Shown here: positions 25,687 through 33,622 of the stretch, piece after piece | Position numbering within the stretch: the first letter of the stretch is position 1 | Layout of the letters: every line of letters begins with the position of its first letter | Assembly (NCBI GenBank): GCA_965243255.1 | Contig: CBDEUH010000004.1 | Coordinates: 1 to 64,000, forward strand | DNA: 64,000 nt | Direction of reading: 5' to 3' | DNA from: Bin87 sp965243255 | GTDB lineage: Bacteria; Chloroflexota; Dehalococcoidia; Lucifugimonadales; UBA3495 | The notes under the pieces: model-generated | Told to the model about the DNA's origin: nothing | Databases searched by the model: none | The model's input: the letters and a program-made list of their open reading frames with translations, nothing else | Translations under genes and position numbers: made by a program

Positions 25687-26349
25687 ATGACCACTTCCGA
25701 CCAACTAGGCCAGCAGTCTATCGCCGGACAGCCGGAGTTCGGCCTGAAGCGCCCCGACCAGGTGAAGATAGCGCCGCCAGCTGGTGAGCGGGTACCGCCG
25801 GGTCAGTTCGTAGCCAAGACTTTTCCCGTGCTTACCTACGGCGATACGCCGGAGGTTGACCTGTCCACGTGGAGCATACGGGTGTGGGGACTGGTGGAGC
25901 GAGAAATTGAGCTGGATTGGAAGCAATTCTGCAGTTTGCCCCAGGTAGTGGTGAACGCTGATTTTCACTGTGTGACCCAGTGGTCGGCCCTTGATCAGAC
26001 CTGGGAAGGCGTTTGGGTGGCCACGTTGCTGGAGCAGTCCGGGATACTGCCGGAGGCTCGCCATGTAATGGCGCACTGCTTTGGAGACTACACGACCAAC
26101 GTGCCCCTGGATCTGGCCCTATCTGAGGGACTGCTGGCCCACCGGCAGAATGGCGCCGAACTGGGCAAGGACCACGGCTGGCCACTGCGCTTGGTTATTC
26201 CCAGTCGCTATGGGTGGAAATCAGCCAAGTGGGTCAATGGCATTGAGTTGCTGGCGGAAGACGCCCCGGGTTTCTGGGAGCAGCGAGGCTATAACAACAA
26301 CGCCGATCCATGGCAGGAAGAGCGGTTCTGGCCTGAACTTGGAGGCTAA
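25687..26349 (+). CDS. Molybdopterin-dependent oxidoreductase (sulfite oxidase fold)
   Basis: The 220-residue protein is a single oxidoreductase molybdopterin-binding domain like those of sulfite oxidase and MsrP. Supporting features are VNADFHCVTQWSALDQTWEGV near residue 92, where the Cys is the molybdenum ligand, DYTTNVPLDLALSEGLLAHRQNG, and the cofactor-binding DHGWPLRLVIPSRYGWKSAKWVNGIELL near 161. There is no Tat signal, heme domain or dimerisation domain, so it is a short cytoplasmic version of unknown substrate. GGAGG nine bases upstream supports the start. It follows selD by 20 bases and ends before a strong terminator. A link between selenium and this enzyme is not established. Confidence 0.85.
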   Translation: MTTSDQLGQQSIAGQPEFGLKRPDQVKIAPPAGERVPPGQFVAKTFPVLTYGDTPEVDLSTWSIRVWGLVEREIELDWKQFCSLPQVVVNADFHCVTQWSALDQTWEGVWVATLLEQSGILPEARHVMAHCFGDYTTNVPLDLALSEGLLAHRQNGAELGKDHGWPLRLVIPSRYGWKSAKWVNGIELLAEDAPGFWEQRGYNNNADPWQEERFWPELGG

Positions 26350-26381
26350 CGTTCGTGATTTCTGGGCTGGCGAAAATTACG

Positions 26382-26413
26382 ACAGGGGCGGACTTCAAGC
26401 CCGCCCCTGTTTT
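26382..26413 (+). terminator. Rho-independent terminator after the molybdopterin oxidoreductase
   Basis: ACAGGGGCGG at 26382-26391 pairs perfectly with CCGCCCCTGT at 26401-26410 around a 9-base loop, followed by TTTT at 26410-26413. It ends the plus-strand run from the acyl-CoA dehydrogenase and could also slow the convergent zinc-ribbon message. Confidence 0.75.
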
Positions 26414-26435
26414 GCGTTGGGATGGAAGCCGAAGG

Positions 26436-26636
26436 CTACGCGGCGCGCAAAAATTCCTCGGAGGGGCGTGCCGGAGCGATTTCGCTTTCCGGACGAGTTA
26501 CCTCAACCGCTGGGTTGGGAGCATCCAGGTCTCGCTGCAGACCGCACTGGAGGCAGTTTACGAACATCCCGTAAATGTCCCGGCGAAGGTGCAGATCGCC
26601 ACGGCACTTCGGACAAGCGTTGAACTTGAGCTTCAT
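26436..26636 (-). CDS. Small zinc-ribbon protein divergent from hspR
   Basis: This 66-residue protein has two CxxC knuckles, CPKCRGDLHLRRD and NCLQCG, about 20 residues apart, the geometry of a zinc ribbon. The rest is short and has no other domain. A GGAGG five bases before the ATG is a clear ribosome site. It is divergent from the hspR-grpE-dnaK operon, so it may share its control. Function is unknown; small zinc ribbons often bind nucleic acid or serve as redox or chaperone accessories. Confidence 0.75.
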   Translation of the reverse strand: MKLKFNACPKCRGDLHLRRDIYGMFVNCLQCGLQRDLDAPNPAVEVTRPESEIAPARPSEEFLRAA

Positions 26637-26808
26637 GATAACCTCCTTCCGGACTCTGGAATTTACAGCGCTGCTGCATCGGGCTAATTTAGCTCAGCGA
26701 CTCAATTTACGAAAGGAAGCGACAATCGGATTGCTGCTAACTAGAGAGAATCCCTTACGGGGTCAATGCCAGGGGCGATCAATCACGGCGTTGTTTACAT
26801 GATTTTAA

Positions 26809-26840
26809 CCCTTGACACAGAACGTGTCAAGGGATATAGT
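26809..26840 (+). promoter_or_regulatory. hspR-grpE-dnaK promoter overlapped by a HAIR-like inverted repeat
   Basis: A perfect 10-bp inverted repeat (CCCTTGACAC, agaac, GTGTCAAGGG at 26809-26833) contains CTTGA-N11-TCAAG, the core spacing of the HspR operator HAIR (CTTGAGT-N7-ACTCAAG). It covers the -35 TTGACA (26812-26817). A 17-base spacer leads to -10 TATAGT (26835-26840). Repressor binding would block RNA polymerase, giving autoregulated heat-shock control. Confidence 0.75.
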
Positions 26841-26904
26841 AGTGATGTTGCACAAAGGTTTGATTCGCAACGGCGAAGCCCAAACAAGAAGGAATAGATC
26901 AGCT

Positions 26905-27405
26905 ATGCAGCAGCGATGGCCCGGACAGGTTCGGCCCGGACGCTCCCGACTGGAGCCGTATCCGGCACCAATTGCCGATACGCCGGCCCTTCGGCCTAAC
27001 GACCCAACCCAAGCGCCCGGTGGCGAGACCGCCCGGAACGGGTCGGCTGCTCCCAGGGATCCTGAGGGCGTGTACATCATATCGGTGGCTGCCCGTCTCT
27101 TGGAAATGCACCCCCAAACCCTGCGCAAGTACGAGCGGCTTGGGCTGATTCAACCCGGTCGCACCGTGGGGATGCTGCGTCTTTACTCCGAGGATGACCT
27201 GCGCAAGGTTATGCTTATCCGGCACCTGATGGACAATCTCGGGTTGAATCTGGCCGGCGTTGAGTTCGCCCTGAAGCTGGTCGATAATCTGAATGTTTTT
27301 TCCCGGCGCTTGTCTCGCTCTACTGGCGACGCCGTCGTGGCTGAACGGATTCGGCATGAGGTCGCCCTGCTGTGTGACAGCTTGAGCCTGCCCTCCCCGG
27401 ATTAA
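26905..27405 (+). CDS. hspR: HspR, MerR-family heat-shock repressor
   Basis: The 166-residue protein carries a MerR-type winged helix (about residues 57-125) reading YIISVAARLLEMHPQTLRKYERLGLIQPGRT, which is the HspR signature, and VNLAG-like NLAGVEFALKL after it. In actinobacteria HspR represses its own dnaK operon with DnaK as co-repressor. Here it is the first gene, followed by grpE and dnaK. The first 55 residues are Pro/Arg-rich and unlike other HspR proteins. The ATG at 26905 is chosen because the promoter's expected start point is near 26847, which rules out the ATG at 26845. A later GTG at the start of the HTH domain is also possible. Confidence 0.85.
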   Translation: MQQRWPGQVRPGRSRLEPYPAPIADTPALRPNDPTQAPGGETARNGSAAPRDPEGVYIISVAARLLEMHPQTLRKYERLGLIQPGRTVGMLRLYSEDDLRKVMLIRHLMDNLGLNLAGVEFALKLVDNLNVFSRRLSRSTGDAVVAERIRHEVALLCDSLSLPSPD

Positions 27406-27442
27406 CCGTAGTCATCCCTACAACCTACCCAGGAATCAGCAA

Positions 27443-28069
27443 ATGTCTACCGACCAAACCAACGTCCCCGCAGAAGATGGCAACGAAGGTGTCCTCGCGT
27501 CCGACTTTTATATCTCTCAGGAAGAAGGAGGTCAGGAAGTTGATGGTGATGACTTCGCCGAAACTCCACCTCTTACACCGGAGCAGGAAACGTCAATGTT
27601 GAGAATGGCTTTAGCTGAAGCCAACGAGGAAATCGCTCGACAGGCCGACGCTGTACAGCGGGGACAGGCCGACTTGGCCAACGCTCGCCGCCGCCACGAT
27701 GAGGAACGACTGAATATCCAACAACAGGCCAACAGCCGATTGTTAGTGCAGTTGCTCCCCATAGTTGATGAGCTTGACCTGGCAGTCAATCATCTGGAAG
27801 GCAATGGTTCTGACAGCGATGATTCCCTGTCCGATTCCTGGATTCAGGGCGTCCGTCTGATTCAGCGAAAGCTGGCCGGGTTCCTGCAATCCCAGGGAGT
27901 CGCACGCATTGAAGCCCTGGGCGAACCATTCAACCCGGAAGTGCATGAAGCAGTGGGAATGACCCACGTGAGCGATGCGGACTCTGGGTGCGTGGTTGAA
28001 GTGGTGCGCCAGGGATACCGCCTGCATGACCGGGTGGTACAGGTGGCGCAGGTGGTGGTCAACCAGTAA
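27443..28069 (+). CDS. grpE: GrpE nucleotide exchange factor
   Basis: The 208-residue protein has the GrpE plan: an acidic disordered N-terminus, a long coiled coil (about residues 55-105, ending NARRRHDEERLNIQQQANSRL), a four-helix part with LLPIVDELDLAVNHL, and a beta domain with EPFNPEVHEAVGM and VVEVVRQGYRLHDRVVQVAQVVV at the end. It dimerises and releases ADP from DnaK. It lies between hspR and dnaK with gaps of about 35 bases, so the three form one heat-shock operon. The N-terminal 50 residues are unusually acidic. Confidence 0.92.
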   Translation: MSTDQTNVPAEDGNEGVLASDFYISQEEGGQEVDGDDFAETPPLTPEQETSMLRMALAEANEEIARQADAVQRGQADLANARRRHDEERLNIQQQANSRLLVQLLPIVDELDLAVNHLEGNGSDSDDSLSDSWIQGVRLIQRKLAGFLQSQGVARIEALGEPFNPEVHEAVGMTHVSDADSGCVVEVVRQGYRLHDRVVQVAQVVVNQ

Positions 28070-28102
28070 TTTGAAGAAACCAACTTTTGAGGTGTTACAA
28101 CA

Positions 28103-29983
28103 ATGGCGAAAATCTTGGGCATAGACCTTGGCACTACCAACTCGGTGGCCGCGGTTATAGAGGCCGGGGAGGCCGAAGTGGTGGAAAGCGCGGAGGGGAA
28201 CCGTATCACGCCGTCCGTTGTGGCGGTCAATACTCGCAGCGGCGAGCGATACGTGGGCCAGACGGCCAAGCGTCAGGCTGTCACCAACCCGGAGAACACC
28301 ATATTCTCAGTGAAGCGCCTGATGGGTCGTCGCTACAGCGACCCGGAAGTGCAGGACGCAGCTGGAAGACTTCCCTACAAGATCGTTGCCGGCGAGAACG
28401 GCGACGCCCACGTGGAGATGGGTAGCCAAGCCTACGCTCCGCCCCAGATTTCCAGCATGGTGTTGCAGAAAATCCGGCAGGATGCCGAGGCGAAGTTGGG
28501 CGAGCGCATCACGCAGGCCGTCATCACCGTGCCAGCGTACTTCAACGACGCTCAGCGTCAGGCTACCAAGGACGCCGGCACTATTGCCGGCCTTGAAGTG
28601 CTACGTATTATCAACGAGCCCACGGCGTCATCGCTTGCCTACGGCATTGATCGCCAGCAGACCGACTCCACCGTTGCCGTGTTTGACTTGGGCGGTGGCA
28701 CCTTTGACATTACCATCCTGGAACTGGGTGAAGGCGTGTTCGAGGTCCTGTCCACCAATGGCGACACTTTTTTGGGTGGCGACGACTTCGACGAAGCTAT
28801 CCTCGGCTGGTTGGTCACCGAATTCCGCGCGGAGACCGGCATTGACTTGTCCCAGGATCGTATGGCGTTGCAGCGCTTGCGCGATGCCGCAGAGCGGGCG
28901 AAGATCGAACTATCCAGCACGCTGGAAACCGAAATCAACCTGCCCTTTATCACCGCGGACGCCAGTGGGCCCCAGCATCTGGTCAAGCCATTGAGTCGTT
29001 CCCGTCTGGAACAGCTGGTAAGCGACCTGGTCGACCGCACAGAAGGCCCCTGTCGCCAGGCTGTTAGCGACGCTGGCATCGCGTCGGGCAGCATCGACGA
29101 CGTCATCCTGGTGGGGGGCATGACCCGTATGCCCGCAGTGCAGGCCAAAGTGCAGCAGATATTCGGCCGGGAGCCCTCCCGCTCGGTGAACCCCGATGAA
29201 GCCGTGGCGCTTGGGGCGGCTATCCAAGCCGGCGTCCTGGGTGGTGAGGTGGGCGACATCGTGCTGCTGGACGTGACGCCGCTGACCTTGGGCATCGAGA
29301 CTCTGGGCAACGTAACCACCGCCCTTATCCCCCGTAATACCACCATACCCACGAAGAAAACCGAAACTTTCACCACTGCCGCCGATGGCCAGCCCAGCGT
29401 GGACATCCACGTGCTCCAGGGTGAGCGTCCCATGTCCGCCGACAACAAGACCATCGGGCGATTCATGCTGGACGGCATTTTGCCGGCTCCCCGGGGTGTG
29501 CCGCAGATTGACGTCACTTTTGACATCGACTCCAACGGCATTCTCAGCGTTTCGGCACAGGATAAAGGCACCGGGAAGGAGCAGCGTATCGTCATCCAGA
29601 CCAGCAGCGGTCTCTCCGAGGATGACATTGAACGGATGATGTCCGAGGCTCAGGCCAATGAAGAGAATGACCGGCAACGGCGCGCCGAGGTGGAAACACG
29701 CAACCAGGCGGACAGTCTGGCCTACTCAGCGGAGCGGCTGCTTAATGAGCACGCCGAGATTCTGCCTGCTGACCTCAAGACCGAGGCAGAAGGTAAGCTG
29801 GAAGCGCTGCGCTCGGCGATAGCCGCCAACGACGTTGCCCAGATGCAATCAGCGATGAACGAGCTCAACGCCGTTTTGGAGCGTGTTGGCCAAGCCGTCT
29901 ATTCGCAACCCGGTCCTGGCGCTGGCCCCACGGCGGACGACCCCGGCGACGATACCGTAGAGGGAGAGTTCCGGGAAGTCTAG
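28103..29983 (+). CDS. dnaK: Chaperone protein DnaK (Hsp70)
   Basis: The 626-residue Hsp70 is complete: phosphate-1 loop ILGIDLGTTNSVAAV at the N-terminus, VTVPAYFNDAQRQATKDAG, the FDLGGGTFDITIL phosphate-2 motif near residue 193, ILVGGMTRMPAVQ near 335, linker DVTPLTLGIETLG near 389, the substrate domain, and an acidic tail ending DDTVEGEFREV. It folds proteins with DnaJ and GrpE using ATP. No dnaJ follows, so the J-protein lies elsewhere. It is the third gene of the HspR-controlled operon, and DnaK is probably the co-repressor as in other HspR systems. Confidence 0.97.
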   Translation: MAKILGIDLGTTNSVAAVIEAGEAEVVESAEGNRITPSVVAVNTRSGERYVGQTAKRQAVTNPENTIFSVKRLMGRRYSDPEVQDAAGRLPYKIVAGENGDAHVEMGSQAYAPPQISSMVLQKIRQDAEAKLGERITQAVITVPAYFNDAQRQATKDAGTIAGLEVLRIINEPTASSLAYGIDRQQTDSTVAVFDLGGGTFDITILELGEGVFEVLSTNGDTFLGGDDFDEAILGWLVTEFRAETGIDLSQDRMALQRLRDAAERAKIELSSTLETEINLPFITADASGPQHLVKPLSRSRLEQLVSDLVDRTEGPCRQAVSDAGIASGSIDDVILVGGMTRMPAVQAKVQQIFGREPSRSVNPDEAVALGAAIQAGVLGGEVGDIVLLDVTPLTLGIETLGNVTTALIPRNTTIPTKKTETFTTAADGQPSVDIHVLQGERPMSADNKTIGRFMLDGILPAPRGVPQIDVTFDIDSNGILSVSAQDKGTGKEQRIVIQTSSGLSEDDIERMMSEAQANEENDRQRRAEVETRNQADSLAYSAERLLNEHAEILPADLKTEAEGKLEALRSAIAANDVAQMQSAMNELNAVLERVGQAVYSQPGPGAGPTADDPGDDTVEGEFREV

Positions 29984-30045
29984 CTGCCCCTGCTGGGTAA
30001 ATCCCCTGTAAAGGGGCTGGATGAGGGTGTTGCTTACCGCCGAAA

Positions 30046-30055
30046 GTGCTATAAT
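30046..30055 (+). promoter_or_regulatory. Extended -10 promoter before the 110-residue unknown gene
   Basis: GTGC followed by a perfect TATAAT (30050-30055) forms an extended -10 element about 60 bases before the ATG at 30115. A TTGCTT upstream is only 14 bases away, too close for a normal -35. Confidence 0.45.
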
Positions 30056-30114
30056 ATCGGTAAGTTACCCCATCCGCCGGATGGCGCTGCCCTCCGTAAA
30101 TTGGGAGAAATGCA

Positions 30115-30447
30115 ATGAACGCATCACAGAGAGACGAAGTGGAAGTCGGCGGCTTGGACAACGAGAACTCGGTGGTGAACCAGGCCCCGATAGGTGTTGA
30201 ACAGCAGGCAGGGCCGGAAGTTGAGGACTACGACATCGAGTCACTGACCCCTTTGCAGGCCCACTACCTGGAGGCTTTGCGGCAGTTGGTAGGCGTGAAG
30301 AACGAGTACCAGTCCGCGCCGGATTACGAGTCCTGGATGATGGACTCGATCAACCGTTCCATCTATTCTGCGCTGCGCGATTGCATTGAGGCTAACATCG
30401 GCACGATTGCCAAGGAGCTGCTGCAGCGGGAGCACCACGTCAACTGA
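30115..30447 (+). CDS. Small protein of unknown function after dnaK
   Basis: The 110-residue acidic protein begins after a GGGAG ribosome site and has its own extended -10 promoter. The first 40 residues are polar and probably disordered. The C-terminal 65 are helical, with YLEALRQLVGVKNEYQSAPDYESWMMDSINRSIYSALRDCIEAN. There is no membrane segment or metal motif and I do not recognise a family. Its stop codon overlaps the promoter of the tRNA-Leu gene that follows. A link to the heat-shock operon is positional only. Confidence 0.6.
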   Translation: MNASQRDEVEVGGLDNENSVVNQAPIGVEQQAGPEVEDYDIESLTPLQAHYLEALRQLVGVKNEYQSAPDYESWMMDSINRSIYSALRDCIEANIGTIAKELLQREHHVN

Positions 30448-30473
30448 CAGGACGGCGCATTTTGTGCTATACT
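30444..30473 (+). promoter_or_regulatory. Promoter of tRNA-Leu(GAG)
   Basis: CTGACA (30444-30449), an 18-base spacer ending TGTGC, and TATACT (30468-30473) give a sigma-70 promoter with extended -10, 12 bases before the mature tRNA. Confidence 0.6.
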
Positions 30474-30485
30474 CGGCCCAGGAAT

Positions 30486-30572
30486 GCCGAGGTGGTGGAA
30501 ATGGTAGACACGCGGTCTTGAGGGGGCCGTGGGCTTTCGCTCGTGTGGGTTCAAGTCCCGCCCTCGGCACCA
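30486..30572 (+). tRNA. tRNA-Leu(GAG)
   Basis: The acceptor stem GCCGAGG pairs with CCTCGGC, followed by A and an encoded CCA. The anticodon arm is CGGTC-TTGAGGG-GGCCG with anticodon GAG, reading CUC/CUU. A long variable arm marks a class II tRNA. Confidence 0.93.
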
Positions 30573-30637
30573 AGTTGATTCGGCCAGTGGAGCGGTCATA
30601 TCCACGACAGCAAACAGCCCGTAAGGAAGTACAGCAA

Positions 30638-30713
30638 GGCGACGTAGCCAAGTGGTTAAGGCGGAGGTCTGCAAAACCTCTATTCGGCGGTTCGAATCCG
30701 CCCGTCGCCTCCA
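30638..30713 (+). tRNA. tRNA-Cys(GCA)
   Basis: The acceptor GGCGACG pairs with CGTCGCC, the discriminator is T as expected for cysteine, and CCA is encoded. The anticodon arm is GAGGT-CTGCAAA-ACCTC with anticodon GCA. Confidence 0.95.
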
Positions 30714-30762
30714 TCTCCCTCAACATGCTACGGCCTGCCCACAATGAAGGCCCACATTGGCG

Positions 30763-30804
30763 CCGCGCCCCGCTTTTGACAAAGGAAGCGTAGCGCGGTT
30801 TTTT
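30763..30804 (+). terminator. Rho-independent terminator after tRNA-Cys
   Basis: CCGCGC (30763-30768) pairs with GCGCGG (30793-30798), and an inner CGCTT/AAGCG stem extends it. TTTTTT at 30799-30804 follows. It ends the tRNA-Leu/tRNA-Cys transcript before the second tRNA-Leu. Confidence 0.7.
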
Positions 30805-30821
30805 GTTATCATCGCTTACGT

Positions 30822-30907
30822 GCCGAGGTGGCGGAACGGTAGACGCGGCGGACTTAAAATCCGCTACCTTACGGGGTGTGTGGGTTCGAGTCCCTCCCTC
30901 GGCACCA
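30822..30907 (+). tRNA. tRNA-Leu(TAA)
   Basis: The acceptor GCCGAGG pairs with CCTCGGC, with A and encoded CCA at the end. The anticodon arm is GCGGA-CTTAAAA-TCCGC with anticodon TAA, reading UUA/UUG, and there is a long variable arm. A37 in the AAAA loop makes it a likely target of MiaB, encoded at 41634-42941. Confidence 0.94.
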
Positions 30908-30966
30908 ACTTCTCAATTAGAGCAAGTTGTTGAATCAAAGCAGGCATTGGTTCCCCACTGCTGGGA

Positions 30967-32346
30967 ATGGAGAGATTCGATTTGAATATCGGCTTGTCGG
31001 ACCGGATGAACTACCTGCGGGAGCGGTATCACTACGCGTGGGTCGTGGTCGGCTTGGGCATCATGCTCCGGGTAACCGCCAACTTCGTCAGCCAGGCCTT
31101 CGCCGTTATCCTGGTCATCCTCCACACCGATTTTGCCTGGGGCGTCACCGCCATCGTCCTCGCCCAGGTCTTTAGAAGTGTCGTCAGCGCCCTGCTTTCT
31201 CCGGTCTCCGGATGGGTCGGCGACCGCTATAAGACGCGTAGAGTCCTGTTTGTTGCAGCCGCACTCTACGTGGTCGGTATGCTGCTCGTCAGCACAGTAA
31301 GCGAACTCTGGCAGCTTTACATCTATTACAGCCTGGTGTTGGGATTAGCCCAGGCCCTCTTCACCGTCAACATCCCCACCACCGTTTACGCCTGGTTCAA
31401 GAGCAAACTCGGCGTCGCCGTGGGAATGCAGCAGTCCCTTGGCGGCATGGGCCAATCAGTCACTGCCCCGGTCCTGGCGCTGCTGATTGGCCTGACCGGA
31501 TGGCAGCTCGGATTCTGGGTAATCGCCGTCGTCGGTGGCACAATACTGTTTTCCATGCTGTTCTTCTTCCCCAGCGAGCCCGCCGACCGGGGGATGAGGC
31601 CCCTGGGAGCCACCGACGACGACCCGCCTCCGGTACCGGTGAACACCGCAACCGCCAAGTTGCGCAGCAAGGTTTTCCTCCAACATGCTCGCCGGACCAG
31701 GGCTTTCTGGAACCTTCCCCTCATCCACTTCCTCGGTTGCGTGGGTCATGCCATCGTCATCTGGCACGTCGTATTGTTTGCCACTGAGCAGGGATTGTCT
31801 CTCCCTGAGGCCGCTTTGATCGTGTCCCTGTACACAATCGCCAGCGTCAGCAGCCGCCTGTTCATTCCTATCCTTGCCGACCGCTTCGGCGCCAAGAATA
31901 TGATGATCCTGCCCTATGCCCTACAGGGCGTTACGGTCATAATGCTCTTCTGGGCACAGAGCGCGTGGGAGTTTTACCTCTTTGCAGTCCTCTTCGGCAT
32001 CGGCTTCGGTGGGGAAATGTCCGCCTTCCTCATCGCCAACCGCCAGTACTACGGCATGGGTCCGGTGGGGACGATTTTTGGATTCCAGCACCTTGGCTCC
32101 GGGTTCGGCATGGCCGTTGGAGGACTGGTTGGCGGCGTTATCTACGACTTCCGAAGTGCCGAGGCTGCAACGCGATGGCTTGGCTTCATCGATGTTGGTG
32201 GAGGCTCCTACGACCTGGCCTGGATCATCTCTATCGCTGCCAGTCTTGCCGGAGTTGTCTTCATCCTGCTCCTGGAATCATCCTCCCGCGTCCTCATCCC
32301 TGACTGGGAGGAATCTCTGCCGGAGGCGGAGCCTGAGGCGGTTTAG
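30967..32346 (+). CDS. MFS transporter
   Basis: The 459-residue protein has about twelve membrane helices and the major facilitator signature GWVGDRYKTRRVLFVAA between helices 2 and 3 (near residue 88). A long cytoplasmic loop after helix 6 contains a Pro-rich DDDPPPVPVNTA stretch. The second half has LIVSLYTIASVSSRLFIPILADRFGAKNM, the repeated signature. It resembles the monocarboxylate/OFA branch. The substrate is unknown. Its 3' end overlaps that of the convergent MFS gene by 53 bases. An internal ATG at 31006 would remove a short cytoplasmic tail only. Confidence 0.85.
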   Translation: MERFDLNIGLSDRMNYLRERYHYAWVVVGLGIMLRVTANFVSQAFAVILVILHTDFAWGVTAIVLAQVFRSVVSALLSPVSGWVGDRYKTRRVLFVAAALYVVGMLLVSTVSELWQLYIYYSLVLGLAQALFTVNIPTTVYAWFKSKLGVAVGMQQSLGGMGQSVTAPVLALLIGLTGWQLGFWVIAVVGGTILFSMLFFFPSEPADRGMRPLGATDDDPPPVPVNTATAKLRSKVFLQHARRTRAFWNLPLIHFLGCVGHAIVIWHVVLFATEQGLSLPEAALIVSLYTIASVSSRLFIPILADRFGAKNMMILPYALQGVTVIMLFWAQSAWEFYLFAVLFGIGFGGEMSAFLIANRQYYGMGPVGTIFGFQHLGSGFGMAVGGLVGGVIYDFRSAEAATRWLGFIDVGGGSYDLAWIISIAASLAGVVFILLLESSSRVLIPDWEESLPEAEPEAV

Positions 32347-33622
32347 CTGCCAGCGCCATGATGCCGGCTAGGAACACTGCCACGGCAAAAAGGGTGAACG
32401 GAGTTCGGTAACTGTCGAAATAGTCGAACATGAACCCGGCGATTACCGGCCCCAAGGCCTGTCCGCCCACCTGCACTGACATCGTCAGTCCCCGGATTGT
32501 GCCCAGGTTCTGGCGCCCGTAATAGTCGGCCCAGACCAGCCGTATCAGCAGGTGAACGCCGCCCACGCCGAACCCGATCCCCGCCGCCGAGATTATCTCC
32601 GGCAGCACCCAGTCGCTCATTACGGTACCCAAGGCGGCCAATGCGACCACCAGTGAGGATGCCATCATCAGATACCGGATGGGCAGACGGCGCGCCAGGG
32701 CTGCCCAGAAGAGGCCCGCCGGCATCTGGGCCAGGGCAAAGGTGCTCGCGCTGATCGCGGCGAAACGCGGGTCGATGCCCTGGCTGATGTAGTGGGACAC
32801 CTGGTGCAGACTCAACCCCGCCTGGGCCATCATCGCCGCGCCGGAAAAGACTGCCAGGATCCAGAATGCCCGCGTCCGCAACGCCTGCCCCACCGTGAAG
32901 TCAATCTCGGCAAAGCTGCCCGGGTTGGGCGACTCCCTGGTCGCATCGGTGTCCGGGTTGGTCGATTCTTTCCGGGCCGGCGCGGGATCGGGTTCCAGCC
33001 CCATGTCCTCCGGGCGCCTCGCCACCAGCAACAGGGACGGAACCACCCCCAGCGCAAAGGTCAGGATGCCCAGGGTGATCCACGCCGTTCGCCAGTCATA
33101 CCCCGTGATGATCAGCTGCATCGCCCAGGGCACGATGGCCAGGCCGGCCCCCTTGGCGATGTGGTCCACGGCCAATCCCACCGGACGCCGCCGGATGAAC
33201 CAGTTGCTGATGGCCGTGGGAAGCCCCATCTCCAGCGGCCCTGAGAAGATCATCCGCCCCGGCACGTACAGGAGATAGAAGCCCACCGGATGAGCAACGA
33301 ATGCCAGTCCAACGGCTATCGCTCCCGTGGCGAATGAACCCGCCCCCAGGATGACTCCCGCTCCGTACCGGTCCAGCCACCTGCCCACGATTGGCGAAAC
33401 GAAGACGGCGGCCAGTCCGCCAAGGCTGACTGCCCCGGAGAACATTCCCACCGACCAGCCCATTGACTGGGTCATCGGAACAACGAACACGGAAAGGGTC
33501 GCCACCGCCATCACGGTGCGGGTGGACAGGCTCAGCGCCACCCCGTTCCCAGCAACAACCCAGCCGTAGTAGAAGGGCAGGACGTGGGATAGCCTCGTTT
33601 GCCAGACGGTAACGTTGGTCAT
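32294..33622 (-). CDS. MFS transporter, last gene of the amidohydrolase operon
   Basis: The 442-residue protein has about twelve membrane helices beginning FYYGWVVAGNGVALSLSTRTVM, typical of the OFA/monocarboxylate-type MFS, with VSPIVGRWLDRYGAGVILGAG as the loop 2-3 motif near residue 70. The ATG at 33622 overlaps the TAA of the upstream amidohydrolase by one base, showing translational coupling and deciding against the longer frame that opens at 33727. It is probably the uptake system for the compound processed by the two upstream amidohydrolases. The central loop is Pro/Glu-rich. Confidence 0.85.
   Translation of the reverse strand: MTNVTVWQTRLSHVLPFYYGWVVAGNGVALSLSTRTVMAVATLSVFVVPMTQSMGWSVGMFSGAVSLGGLAAVFVSPIVGRWLDRYGAGVILGAGSFATGAIAVGLAFVAHPVGFYLLYVPGRMIFSGPLEMGLPTAISNWFIRRRPVGLAVDHIAKGAGLAIVPWAMQLIITGYDWRTAWITLGILTFALGVVPSLLLVARRPEDMGLEPDPAPARKESTNPDTDATRESPNPGSFAEIDFTVGQALRTRAFWILAVFSGAAMMAQAGLSLHQVSHYISQGIDPRFAAISASTFALAQMPAGLFWAALARRLPIRYLMMASSLVVALAALGTVMSDWVLPEIISAAGIGFGVGGVHLLIRLVWADYYGRQNLGTIRGLTMSVQVGGQALGPVIAGFMFDYFDSYRTPFTLFAVAVFLAGIMALAAKPPQAPPPAEIPPSQG

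Noticed and set aside
26845..26847. ATG as the hspR start
   Set aside because: The promoter's -10 ends at 26840, so transcription should start at about 26847, after this codon. There is also no ribosome site.
30003..30016. Small hairpin CCCCT/AGGGG after dnaK as terminator
   Set aside because: The stem is only five base pairs and no T-run follows it.
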